A stretch of 64,000 bases of DNA from Chondrosia reniformis (Eukaryota; Porifera; Demospongiae; Chondrillida; Chondrillidae), in contig OX359193.1 in NCBI GenBank assembly GCA_947172415.1, positions 7,372,501 through 7,436,500 of the forward strand, in the 5' to 3' direction. Of the stretch, positions 32,396-44,470 are shown in pieces. Below the pieces are notes generated by a model. The model worked only from the letters and a program-made list of their open reading frames with translations. It ran no database searches and was not told the DNA's origin. Both the position numbers and the translations under genes were made by a program. Within the stretch, counting starts at the first letter, position 1, and each line of letters begins with the position of its first letter.

Positions 32396-33330
32396 TATAA
32401 CGGGCCTAGTTGAAATATCGATCATAGACATTAATATCGTGCAGGCGATAAATATCGGACCTCTCACTATATCTAGTTTTCTGTATAATGAAAAGTCGCT
32501 CTCCTCCCTCCACCAAGACACATACAGGCTTTTATCCATTTGCCACAGTTTTGAGATGTATTGGAAATACTGCGTATGTGTGTAAAATTGCTTGCAACGA
32601 TTCACTGGTCTGGAATTAAAGTGGAATAAATTGACGATTTCTCGAAAATAATTGGGATCAGAAAAGTCGTTCTCCTCGGCCCATCAAGACACTTAGAGGA
32701 TTTTTTCGCTTTTCCCAGTTTTCAGGTGAACCACTAATACTGCCTATGTCTTTAAACTTGCTTGAAACAATTCACTGATCTGCAAAAAACGAGAAATATA
32801 TTAAAAATCGTCCCAACCACAACCGTTTTCTTTGGACAAAACTTCATATAAATAGGAGCGAAAAACCTTATATAGTAGGCCTACCTGGACACATCTCTAT
32901 GGTGGTTGCGGTTCCCATAGAGGTTGGTAGCGCTTAGACTCTGAAGCTGTCTCCTAATCGGTTGGTGCCATAGAGACGTGCTCACCAATAATCCGGATTT
33001 CGGGGGGGTTCCACGTAATGTGGGATTGGCATCTGATATCTTAGGATTCATATGAGTCGGCCATATCGAGAAGAACTGGTTCTTCTCACGCAAGTGACAC
33101 CCAAAGCTCAACTCGGCAGAGCGTTACCACCGATCCCGGCCTATGAGCGTCGTGGATGGTAGCGTTCGGTATGGTCCAACTTTTTTTCTTTGGAGTTTCG
33201 TTGGCTGTCGATTGACGAAATTTCACTTTAACGAGATCCATATAAAATATATGGATAGGGAGTACCTCAATAACAATCAAGTACTACACAGTGCATATCC
33301 ATATGTATAAAAAATTGGAAAGTATTCTAG
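32396..33330 (+). mobile_element. Satellite-associated element, copy 1 (diverged)
   Basis: This copy aligns with 39530-40545 and 42075-43038. Its left half is strongly diverged (recognisable blocks: AGAAAAGT.G.TCTCCTC, ATCAAGACACTTA.AGGATT, CCAACCACAA). The centre is nearly identical, and the right end shares CAAGTACTACACAGTGCATATCCAT and GTCGGCCAT.TATAGTATTACGCAAT. No transposase, no clear terminal inverted repeats and no target-site duplication were found. Calling it mobile is inference from repetition. Confidence 0.5.
32866..33187 (+). ncRNA. Candidate Pol III-type RNA gene, copy 1
   Basis: A ~300-nt core differs from the other two copies at only about 2-3 positions while its flanks differ far more. 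It is preceded by a TATA-like TATATAG (32870-32875) and TATAAATA (32847), and ends at T7 (33181-33187). It contains stable inverted repeats: CTCTATGG (32895) with CCATAGAG at two later sites, and an 8-bp hairpin GAGAAGAA/TTCTTCTC at 33068-33087. It matches no RNA class I know. Confidence 0.3.
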
Positions 33331-33450
33331 ATATTTTAGATATAGTATGGAATTTCTGTCTTTATTATAATATACCTTCTAACGGTCGGCCATATATAGT
33401 ATTACGCAATTTTCTTTAACAAAAGAGTACAATTAACTGTAGTTCTGTAA
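33331..33450. other. AT-rich junction between element copy 1 and the main satellite array
   Basis: Unique AT-rich sequence, including the element's right edge (GTCGGCCATATATAGTATTACGCAAT at about 33385-33410). The satellite resumes at about 33450. Confidence 0.5.
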
Positions 33451-36400
33451 CTCTATCAAATGGAGAGATATGAAGCTAATTCTTTGTGTCAGCATTCACA
33501 GACATCTATAGAACATGTCCAATGGGTTTTTGAAATTTTGATGAAACTTATAATTTGCCCTATCTCTCACCATACATTAACTTTGTATACCACATTTTAA
33601 TGTACATTGGGTGCTGTAACTCTATCCAATGGAAAGATATGAAGCTACTACTTTGTGTCAGCATTCACAGACATCTATAGAGCATGGCCATTGGGTTTTT
33701 GAAATTTTGATGAATCTTAAAATTTTCCCTATCTCTCACCATACATTAACTTTGTATACCACATTTTAATGTACATTGGGTGCTGTAACTCTATCAAATG
33801 GAAAGATATGAAGCTACTTCTTTGTGTGAGCAATCAAAGACATCTATAGAGCATGGCCATTGGGTTTTTGAAATTTTGATGAAACTTATAATTTGCACTA
33901 TCTTTCACCATACATTTACTTTGTATACCACATTTTAATGTACATTGGGTGCTGTAACTCTATCAAATAGAGAGATATGAAGCTACTTCTTTGTGTGAGC
34001 AATCAAAGACATCTATAGAGCATGTCCAGAGAGGTTTTGAAATTTTGATGGAATTTAAAATTTGCCCTATCTCTCACTATACATAAACTTTGTATACCAG
34101 AATTTAATGTACATTGAGGGCTGTCACTCTATCAAATGAAGAGATATGAAGCTAAACCTTTTTGTCAGCATTCAGAGACATCTATAGAGCATGTCCAATG
34201 GGTTTTTGAAATTTTGATGAAACTTAAAATTTGCCCTATGTCTCACTATACATTAATTTTGTATACCACATTTTAATGTACACTGGGTGCTGTAACTCTA
34301 TCAAATAGAGAGATATGAAGCTACTACTTTGTGTCAGCATTCACAGACATCTATAGAGCATGGCCATTGGGTTTTTGAAATTTTGATGAATCTTAAAATT
34401 TGCCCTATCTCTAGATCTCACCATACATTTACTTTGTATACCAGAATTTAATGTACATTTAGGGCTTTAACTCTATCAAATGAAAAGTTACGAAGCTACC
34501 ACATTGTGTGAGCAATCACAGGCATCTATAGAGCATGTCCAAAGAAGTTTTGAAATTTTGATGGAATTTAAAATTTGCCCTATCTCTCACTATACATAAA
34601 CTTTGTATACCAGAATTTAATGTACATTGAAGGCCGTCACTCTATCAAATGAAGAGATATGAAGCTAAACCTTTGTGTCAGCATTCACAGACATCTATAG
34701 AGCGTGTCCAATGGGTTTTTGAAATTTTGATGAAACTTATAATTTGCCCTATCTCTCACCATACATTAACTTTGTATACCACATTTTAATGTACATTGGG
34801 TGCTGTAACTCTATCCAATGGAAAGATATGAAGCTACTACTTTGTGTCAGCATTCACAGACATCTATAGAGCATGGCCATTGGGTTTTTGAAATTTTGAT
34901 GAATCTTAAAATTTGCCCTATCTCTCACCATACATTAACTTTGTATACCACATTTTAATGTATATTGAGGGCTGTCACTCTATCAAATGAAGAGATATGA
35001 AGCTAAACCTTTGTGTCAGCATTCACAGACATCTATAGAGCGTGTCCAATGGGTTTTTGAAATTTTGATGAAACTTATAATTTGCACTATCTTTCACCAT
35101 ACATTTACTTTGTATACCACATTTTAATGTACATTGGGTGCTGTAACTCTATCAAATAGAGAGATATGAAGCTACTTCTTTGTGTGAGCAATCAAAGACA
35201 TCTATAGAGCATGTCCAGAGAGGTTTTGAAATTTTGATGGAATTTAAAATTTGCCCTATCTCTCACTATACATAAACTTTGTATACCAGAATTTAATGTA
35301 CATTGAGGGCTGTCACTCTATCAAATGAAGAGATATGAAGCTAAACCTTTTTGTCAGCATTCAGAGACATCTATAGAGCATGTCCAATGGGTTTTTGAAA
35401 TTTTGATGAAACTTAAAATTTGCCCTATGTCTCACTATACATTAATTTTGTATACCACATTTTAATGTACACTGGGTGCTGTAACTCTATCAAATAGAGA
35501 GATATGAAGCTACTACTTTGTGTCAGCATTCACAGACATCTATAGAGCATGGCCATTGGGTTTTTGAAATTTTGATGAATCTTAAAATTTGCCCTATCTC
35601 TAGATCTCACCATACATTTACTTTGTATACCAGAATTTAATGTACATTTAGGGCTTTAACTCTATCAAATGAAAAGTTACGAAGCTACCACATTGTGTGA
35701 GCAATCACAGGCATCTATAGAGCATGTCCAAAGAAGTTTTGAAATTTTGATGGAATTTAAAATTTGCCCTATCTCTCACTATACATAAACTTTGTATACC
35801 AGAATTTAATGTACATTGAGGGCTGTCACTCTATCAAATGAAGAGATATGGAGCTAAACCTTTTTGTCAGCATTCAGAGACATCTATAGAGCATGTCCAA
35901 TGGGTTTTTGAAATTTTGATGAAACTTAAAATTTGCCCTATGTCTCACTATACATTAATTTTGTATACCACATTTTAATGTACACTGGGTGCTGTAACTC
36001 TATCAAATAGAGAGATATGAAGCTACTACTTTGTGTCAGCATTCACAGACATCTATAGAGCATGGCCATTGGGTTTTTGAAATTTTGATGAATCTTAAAA
36101 TTTGCCCTATCTCTAGATCTCACCATACATTTACTTTGTATACCAGAATTTAATGTACATTTAGGGCTTTAACTCTATCAAATGAAAAGTTACGAAGCTA
36201 CCACATTGTGTGAGCAATCACAGGCATCTATAGAGCATGTCCAAAGAAGTTTTGAAATTTTGATGGAATTTAAAATTTGCCCTATCTCTCACTATACATA
36301 AACTTTGTATACCAGAATTTAATGTACATTGAGGGCTGTCACTCTATCAAATGAAGAGATATGAAGCTAAACCTTTGTGTCAGCATTCACAAACATCTCT

Positions 36401-37550
36401 AGAGCGTGTCCAATGGGTTTTTTGAAATTTTGATGAAACTTATAATTTGCCCTATCTCTCACCATACATTACCACATTTTAATGTACATTGGGTGCTGTA
36501 ACTCTATCCAATGGAAAGATATGAAGCTACTACTTTGTGTCAGCATTCACAGACATCTATAGAGCATGGCCATTGGGTTTTTGAAATTTTGATGAATCTT
36601 AAAATTTTCCCTATCTCTCACCATACATTAACTTTGTATACCACATTTTAATGTATATTGAGGGCTGTCACTCTATCAAATGAAGAGATATGAAGCTAAA
36701 CCTTTGTGTCAGCATTCACAGACATCTATAGAGCGTGTCCAATGGGTTTTTGAAATTTTGATGAAACTTAAAATTTGCCCTATCTCTCAACATACATTAC
36801 CACATTTTAATGTACATTGAGGGCTGTAACTCTATCCAATGGAAAGATATGAAGCTACTACTTTGTGTCAGCATTCACAGACATCTATAGAGCATGTCAA
36901 AAGAGGTTTTGAAATTTTGATGGAATTTAAAATTTGCCCTATCTCTCACTATACATAAACTTTGTATACCAGAATTTAATGTACATTGAGGGCTGTCACT
37001 CTATCAAATGGAGAGATATGAAGCTAAACCTTTGTGTCAGCATTCACAGACATCTATAGAGCATGTCCAATGGGTTTTTGAAATTTTGATGAAACTTAAA
37101 ATTTGCCCTATCTCTCACTATACATTATCTTTGTATACCACATTTTAATGTACATTGGGTGCTGTAACTCTATCCAATGGAAAGATATGAAGCTACTACT
37201 TTGTGTCAGCATTCACAGACATCTATAGAACATGTCCAATGGGTTTTTGAAATTTTGATGAAACTTGAATTTTGCCCTATCTCTTACAATACATAAACTT
37301 TGTATACCAGAATTTAATGAACATTGAGGGCTGTCACCCAATCAAATGGAGAGACATCAAGCTAAATCTTTGTGTCAGCATTCACAGACATCTATTAAAC
37401 ATGTCCTATGGGTTTTTGAAATTTTGATGAATCTTAAAATTTGCCCTATCTCTCACAATACATTAACTTTGTATACCACATTTTAATGTACATTGAGGGC
37501 TGTCACTCTATCAAATGAAGAGATATGAAGCTAAATCTTTGTCACAGACA
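33450..37550 (+). repeat. Main satellite array, forward orientation, 169-bp monomer with higher-order structure
   Basis: About 24 tandem monomers with period 169 bp; TCTATC occurs at 33452, 33621, 33790, 33959 and 34128. A higher-order period of ~1,190 bp (7 monomers) is visible: the block at 33959 recurs at 35149, and a variant with an inserted TAGATC near 34411 recurs at 35600 and again 513 bp later near 36113. Neighbouring monomers therefore differ more than monomers one higher-order unit apart. Confidence 0.95.
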
Positions 37551-39529
37551 TCTCATTGGAAATGTTTCATACATGTCTGTGAATGCTGACAGCAAGTTTG
37601 AGCTTCATATCTTTCCATTTGACAGAATTAGAGCACCAAATGTACATTCATATACTGGAATACCAAATTAATGTATAGTGAGAGATAGGGCAAATGTAAA
37701 GATTTATGAAAATTTCAAATTGTCATTGGAAATGTTTCATACATGTCTGTGAATGCTGACAGCAAGTTTGAGCTTCATATCTTTCCATTTGACAGAGTTA
37801 GAGCACCAAATGTACATTAATATACTGGAATACCAAATTAATGTATAGTGAGAGATAGGGCAAATGTAAAGATTTATAAAAATTTCAAAAACTCTTTGGA
37901 AATGATTCAATCATGTTTGTGAATGCTGACACCAAGGTTTAGCTTATTAACTTTCCATTTTACAGAGTTATAGTACCAAATGTACATTAAAGTATTGGTA
38001 TACGAAATTAATGTATGGTGAGAGATAGGGCAAATGTAAAGATTTATGAAAATTTCAAATTGTCATTGGAAATGTTTCATACATGTCTGTGAATGCTGAC
38101 AGCAAGTTTGAGCTTCATATCTTTCCATTTGACAGAGTTAGAGCACCAAATGTACATTCATATACTGGAATACCAAATTAATGTATGGTGAGAGATAAGG
38201 CAAATGTAAAGATTTATGAAAATTTCAAATTCTCATTGGAAATGTTTCATACATGTCTGTGAATGCTGACAGCAAGTTTGAGCTTCATATCTTTCCATTT
38301 GACAGAGTTAGAGCACCAAATGTACATTAATATACTGGAATACCAAATTAATGTATGGTGAGAGATAGGGCAAATGTAAAGATTTATGAAAATTTCAAAT
38401 TGTCATTGGAAATGTTTCATACATGTTTGTGAGTGCTGACACCAAGGTTTAGCTTATTAACTTTCCATTTTACAGAGTTATAGTACCAAATGTACATTAA
38501 AGTATTGGTATACCAAATTAATGTATGGTGAGAGATAGGGCAAATGTAAAGATTTATGAAAATTTCAAATTGTCATTGGAAATGTTTCCTACATGTCTGT
38601 GAATGCTGACAGCAAGTTTGAGCTTCATATCTTTCCATTTGACAGAGTTAGAGCACCAAATGTACATTAATATACTGGAATACCAAATTAATGTATAGTG
38701 AGAGATAGGGCAAATGTAAAGATTTATGAAAATTTCAAATTGTCATTGGAAATGTTTCATACATGTTTGTGAGTGCTGACACCAAGGTTTAGCTTATTAA
38801 CTTTCCATTTTACAGAGTTATAGTACCAAATGTACATTAAAGTATTGGTATACGAAATTAATGTATGGTGAGAGATAGGGCAAATGTAAAGATTTATGAA
38901 AATTTCAAATTCTCATTGGAAATGTTTCATACATGTCTGTGAATGCTGACAGCAAGTTTGAGCTTCATATCTTTCCATTTTACAGAGTTAGAGCACCAAA
39001 TGTACATTAATATACTGGAATACCAAATTAATGTATAGTGAGAGATAGGGCAAATGTAAAGATTTATGAAAATTTCAAATTGTCATTGGAAATGTTTCAT
39101 ACATGTTTGTGAATGCTGACACCAAGGTTTAGCTTATTAACTTTCCATTTTACAGAGTTATAGTACCAAATGTACATTAAAGTATTGGTATACGAAATTA
39201 ATGTATGGTGAGAGATAGGGCAAATGTAAAGATTTATGAAAATTTCAAATTCTCATTGGAAATGTTTCATACATGTCTGTGAATGCTGACAGCAAGTTTG
39301 AGCTTCATATCTTTCCATTTGACAGAATTAGAGCACCAAATGTACATTAATATGCTGGAATACCAAATTAATGTATAGTGAGAGATAGGGCAAATGTAAA
39401 GATTTATGAAAATTTTAAATTCTCATTGGAAATGTTTCAAACATGTCTGTGAATGCTGACGTTAAGTTAAAGCTTCATATCTCTCCATTTGACAGAGCTA
39501 CAGCACTCTAATGTACATTAAATTTCTAG
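37551..39529 (-). repeat. Satellite array, inverted orientation, 170-bp monomer
   Basis: About 12 monomers in reverse orientation relative to 33450-37550. AGCTTCATAT falls at 37601, 37771 and 38111, with the AGCTTATTAA variant at 37941, giving period 170. Two alternating subtypes are present (GACAGCAAGTTTGAGCTTCATAT and GACACCAAGGTTTAGCTTATTAA). The switch at about 37550 is abrupt. Confidence 0.95.
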
Positions 39530-40545
39530 TAAACGACCTTAAATGGGTGTAGCATATATATCGTGCGATACTATTTTGCAAATTATCGGCATACGAAGTT
39601 AAAATGTTTTGACATGAATGGGGCAACTAGAAACACGCAGGGACAGTCCAGAACGCAGCTGTCAGAAGGTCTTTACATAGAGGCAGGTAGCCATTATGCT
39701 ATTACTGCAATTGAGATTGAGTGTGGCTGGTTATACCAGTTTACGTTCATATCGGAACACCTCTCGCTAAAATCGTTTCTACATGGGACCAGAAAAGTTG
39801 GTCTCCTCCGCCAATCAAGACACTTACAGGATTCTATCCATTTTTCCCAGTTTCTAGATGAACCACGAATACTGGATATACCTTTAAAATGGCTTGGAAC
39901 GATGCACTCATCCCGAATTAACTTGATATAATTTGACTACATTTTTCTCGCAAATACCCTATTCTTAAGTATGGAATAGCGCCAACCACAATCGTTTCCT
40001 TTTGAAATTTTCTTGTTTAAATAGAAGCGCAAAACCTTATAAAGTAGGCCTACCTGGACACATCTCTATGGTGGTAGCGGTTCCCATAGAGGTTGGTAGC
40101 GCTTAGACTCTGAAGCTGTCTCCTAATCGGTTGGTGCCATAGAGACGTGCTCACCAATAATCCGGATTTCGGGGGGGTTCCACGTAATGTGGGATTGGCA
40201 TCTGATATCTTAGGATTCATATGAGTCGGCCATATCGAGAAGAACTGGTTCTTCTCACGCAAGTGACACCCAAAGCTCAACTCGGCAGAGCGTTACCACC
40301 GATCCCGGCCTCTGAGCGTCGTGGATGGTAGCGTTCGGTATGGTCCAACTTTTTTTCTTTGGAGTTTCGTTGGCCGTCGATCGGCAAAATTTCACTTTAA
40401 CGACATCCATATAATATATGTGGATAGAAACTGCTTCAACAACAATCAAGTACTACACAGTGCATATCCATGTGTATAAGAAATCTTTCAAAGAGTTCTA
40501 TTTTTTCAGAAATATATACAGTACGGCATGTTCACTCTTACACCG
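39530..40545 (+). mobile_element. Satellite-associated element, copy 2
   Basis: Nearly identical to copy 3 (42075-43038) over ~0.95 kb, starting at AAACGACCTTAAATGGG. It carries 10 bases near 39560 that copy 3 lacks, and a longer right end (to GGTCGGCCATTTATAGTATTACGCAAT). Flanked by inverted-orientation satellite on both sides. A frame of 105-122 codons (39563-39931) is kept in both copies, but they are too recent for this to mean coding. Confidence 0.55.
40036..40356 (+). ncRNA. Candidate Pol III-type RNA gene, copy 2
   Basis: Same core as at 32866. Here the upstream box is a perfect TATAAAG (40038-40044), about 25 nt before the CTCTATGG stem (40064), and the T7 tract is at 40350-40356. 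An upstream block CCAACCACAA (39982) is shared with copy 1 although surrounding bases are not. Confidence 0.3.
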
Positions 40546-42074
40546 ACTCAAGGTCGGCCATTTATAGTATTACGCAATTAGGGTTAGTTAATGTATGATG
40601 AGAAATTTATGTAGAAATCAAAATTTCTAAAACTGTTTGGAAATGTTTCATACATGTCTGTGAATGTAGACACAAAGTTTAAACTTCATATTTAGCCATT
40701 TGACAGAGTTACAGCACTAAGTGTACATTGTATTAAGAAAATGTATGGGGAAAGATAGGGTAAATTTATGTAAAAATCAAAATTTCTAAAACTGTTTGGA
40801 AATATTTCATACTTGTATGTGAATGTGGATACCAAGTTTAAGCTTCAAATTTACCAATTTGACAGAGTTACATCACTAAATGTACATGTAAGTTAATGTA
40901 TGGTGAGAGATAGGGCAAATGTAAAGATTTATGAAAATTTCAAATTGTCATTGGAAATGTTTCCTACATGTCTGTGAATGCTGACAGCAAGTTTGAGCTT
41001 CATATCTTTCCATTTGACAGAATTAGAGCACCAAATGTACATTAATATACTGGTATACGAAATTAATGTATGGTGAGAGATAGGGCAAATGTAAAGATTT
41101 ATAAAAAATTCAAAAACTCTTTGGAAATGATTCAATTATGTTTGTGAATGCTGACACCAAGGTTTAACTTATTAACTTTCCATTTTACAGAGTTATAGTA
41201 CCAAATGTACATTAAAGTATTGGTATACGAAATCAATGTATGGTGAGAGATAAGGCAAATGTAAAGATTTATGAAAATTTCAAATTGTCATTGGAAATGT
41301 TTCATACATGTCTGTGAATGCTGACAGCAAGTTTGAGCTTCATATCTTTCTATTTGTCAGAGTAAGAGCACCAAATGTACATTCATATACTGGAATACCA
41401 AATTAATGTATGGTGAGAGATAGGGCAAATGTAAAGGTTTATGAAAATTTCAAATTGTCATTGGAAATGTTTCATACATGTCTGTGAATGCTGACAGCAA
41501 GTTTGAGCTTCATATCTTTCCATTTGACAGAGTTAGAGCACCAAATGTACATTCATATACTGGAATACCAAATTAATGTATGGTGGGAGATAAGGCAAAT
41601 GTAAAGATTTATGAAAATTTCAAATTCTCATTGGAAATGTTTCATACATGTTTGTGAGTGCTGACACCAAGGTTTAGCTTATTAACTTTCCATTTTACAG
41701 AGTTATAGTACCAAATGTACATTAAAGTATTGGTATACGAAATTAATGTATGGTGAGAGATAGGGCAAATGTAAAGATTTATGAAAATTTCAAATTGTCA
41801 TTGGAAATGTTTCCTACATGTCTGTGAATGCTGACAGCAAGTTTGAGCTTCATATCTTTCCATTTGACAGAATTAGAGCACCAAATGTACATTAATATAC
41901 TGGAATACCAAATTAATGTATAGTGAGAGATATAGGGCAAATGTAAAGATTTATGAAAATTTCAAATTCTCATTGGAAATGTTTCAAACATGTCTGTGAA
42001 TGCTGACGTTAAGTTAAAGCTTCATATCTCTCCATTTGACAGAGCTACAGCACTCTAATGTACATTAAATTTCT
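40546..42074 (-). repeat. Satellite array, inverted orientation, between element copies 2 and 3
   Basis: About nine monomers of the 170-bp unit. The first two (about 40580-40880) are strongly diverged variants; the rest match the subtypes of 37551-39529, including the alternating TTTAGCTTATTAA form. Confidence 0.9.
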
Positions 42075-43038
42075 AGTAAACGACCTTAAATGGGTGTAGC
42101 ATATACTATTTTGCAAATTATCGGCATACGAAGTTAAAATGTTTTGACATGAATGGGGCAACTAGAAACACGCAGGGACAGTCCAGAACGCAGCTGTCAG
42201 AAGGTCTTTACATAGAGGCAGGTAGCCATTATGCTATTACTGCAATTGAGATTGAGTGTGGCTGGTTATACCAGTTTACGTTCATATCGGAACACCTCTC
42301 GCTAAAATCGTTTCTACATGGGACCAGAAAAGTTGGTCTCCTCCGCCAATCAAGACACTTACAGGATTCTATCCATTTTTCCCAGTTTCTAGATGAACCA
42401 CGAATACTGGATATACCTTTAAAATGGCTTGGAACGATGCACTCATCCCGAATTAACTTGATATAATTTGACTACATTTTTCTCGCAAATACCCTATTCT
42501 TAAGTATGGAATAGCGCCAACCACAATCGTTTCCTTTTGAAATTTTCTTGTTTAAATAGAAGCGCAAAACCTTATAAAGTAGGCCTACCTGGACACATCT
42601 CTATGGTGGTAGCGGTTCCCATAGAGGTTGGTAGCGCTTAGACTCTGAAGCTGTCTCCTAATCGGTTGGTGCCATAGAGACGTGCTCACCAATAATCCGG
42701 ATTTCGGGGGGGTTCCACGTAATGTGGGATTGGCATCTGATATCTTAGGATTCATATGAGTCGGCCATATCGAGAAGAACTGGTTCTTCCCACGCAAGTG
42801 ACACCCAAAGCTCAACTTGGCAGAGCGTTACCACCGATCCCGGCCTCTGAGCGTCGTGGATGGTAGCGTTCGGTATGGTCCAACTTTTTTTCTTTGGAGT
42901 TTCGTTGGCCGTCGATCGGCAAAATTTCACTTTAACGACATCCATATAATATATGTGGATAGAAACTGCTTCAACAACAATCAAGTACTACACAGTGCAT
43001 ATCCATGTGTATAAGAAATCTTTCAAAGAGTTCTATTT
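42075..43038 (+). mobile_element. Satellite-associated element, copy 3
   Basis: Recent duplicate of copy 2 at an offset of 2,535 bp, including the last satellite monomer before the element (GACGTTAAGTTAAAGCTTC variant). It is cut at TTCTATTTTTT and joined directly to forward-orientation satellite. Confidence 0.55.
42571..42891 (+). ncRNA. Candidate Pol III-type RNA gene, copy 3
   Basis: Core identical to copy 2 apart from a few substitutions, such as TTCTTCCC in the hairpin near 42790. TATAAAG lies upstream (42573), the CTCT stem at 42599 and T7 at 42885-42891. Confidence 0.3.
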
Positions 43039-43563
43039 TTTATAGAACATGTCCAATGGGTTTTTGAAATTTTGATGAAACTTAAAATTTGCCCTATCTC
43101 TCACCATACATTAACTTTGTATACCACATTTTAATGTACATTGGGTGCTGTAACTCTATCCAATGGAAAGATATGAAGCTACTACTTTGTGTCAGCATTC
43201 ACAGACATCTATAGAGCATGTCCAATGGGTTTTTGAAATTTTGATGAAACTTAAAATTTGCCCTATCTCTCACTATACATTAACTTTGTATACCACATTT
43301 TAATGTACATTGGGTGCTGTAACTCTATCAAATAGAGAAATATGAAGCTACTTCTTTGTGTGAGCAATCAAAGACATCTATAGAGCATGTCCAAAGAGGT
43401 TTTGAAATTTTGATGGAATTTAAAATTTGCCCTATCTCTCACTATACATAAACTTTGTATACCAGAATTTAATGTACATTGAGGGCTGTCACTCTATCAA
43501 ATGAAGAGATATGAAGCTAAACCTTTGTGTCAGCATTCACAGACATCTATAGAGCGTGTCCAA
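43039..43563 (+). repeat. Satellite monomers, forward orientation
   Basis: About three 169-bp monomers matching the main forward array, ending abruptly inside a monomer (AGCGTGTCCAATG) where the microsatellite begins. Confidence 0.9.
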
Positions 43564-44470
43564 TGTATACGTAGACACACGTAAACATACGTAGACACAC
43601 GTAGACATACGTAGACATACGTAGACATACGTAGACATACATAGACATACGTAGATATACTTATAGACTTACTTATATATGTCTACGTATGTCTACGTAT
43701 GTCTACGTATGTCTACGTATGTCTATAAGTATGTCTACGTATTTCTATACGTGTGTCTACGTATGTCTACTTGTGTCTTCGTATGTCTAGGTATGTCTAT
43801 ACGTATGTCTACGTATGTCTACGTGTGTCTTCGTATGTCTACGTATGTCTATAAATATGTCTACGTATGTCTGCGTATGTCTACGTGTATCTACGTATGT
43901 CTACGTGTGTCTACGTATGTCTACGTGTGTCTTCGTATGTCTACGTATGTCTATAAATATGTCTACGTATGTCTGCGTATGTCTACGTGTATCTACGTAT
44001 GTCTACGTGTGTCTACGTATGTCTACGTGTGTCTACGTATGTCTACGTGTGTCTACGTATGTCTACGTGTGTCTACGTATGTCTACATATGTCTATAAGT
44101 ATGTCTACGTATGCCTATTCGTATGTCTACGTATGTCTACTTATGTCTACGTATGTCTACGTATGTCTATAAGTATGTCTACGTATGTCTATAAGTATGT
44201 CTACGTATGTCTACGTATGTCTACGTATGTCTACGTATGTCTATTCGTATGTCTACGTATGTCTATTCGTATGTCTACGTATGTCTACGTATGTCTACGT
44301 ATGTCTATACGTATGTCTACGTATGTCTACATTTGTTCACCCATGTCTCCGTATATATGTCTATGTATTTATGTCTACGTATGTCTACATTTGTTTACGT
44401 AGGTATACGTATGTCAACGTTTGTCCACCTATGTCTACCTATATGTCTACGTATGCATATGTCTACGTAT
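43564..44470. repeat. Decanucleotide microsatellite TACGTATGTC, with an inverted left arm
   Basis: About 90 units of GTCTACGTAT and close variants (GTCTACGTGT, GTCTATAAGT). The first ~100 bp (43564-43665) run in the reverse sense (GTAGACATAC) and the rest forward, so the left end forms a large palindrome centred near 43670. It sits within one satellite monomer: the satellite is interrupted at CCAATG and resumes at ATTTGCCCTATCTC (44471). Long open frames of Ser-Thr-Tyr-Val repeats here are artefacts. Confidence 0.95.

Noticed and set aside
33120-33180. Resemblance of the minus strand (GGACCATACCGAACGC) to the start of 5S rRNA
   Set aside because: Only ~15 bases match; the rest of 5S, including its internal control region, is absent.
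32881-33280. Frames of 64-79 codons in the three conserved cores (minus strand), repeated at 40050-40449 and 42585-42984
   Set aside because: Copies are nearly identical at the DNA level, so frame conservation is not evidence of coding; composition and hairpins fit RNA better.
33450-39529. Regular repeats resembling a CRISPR array
   Set aside because: There are no unique spacers; the whole 169-170-bp unit repeats, and the context is a eukaryotic genome.
39563-39931. 122-codon frame in element copy 2 (105 codons in copy 3) as a transposon protein
   Set aside because: No recognisable domain, absent from diverged copy 1, and the two copies are too similar to test for coding constraint.
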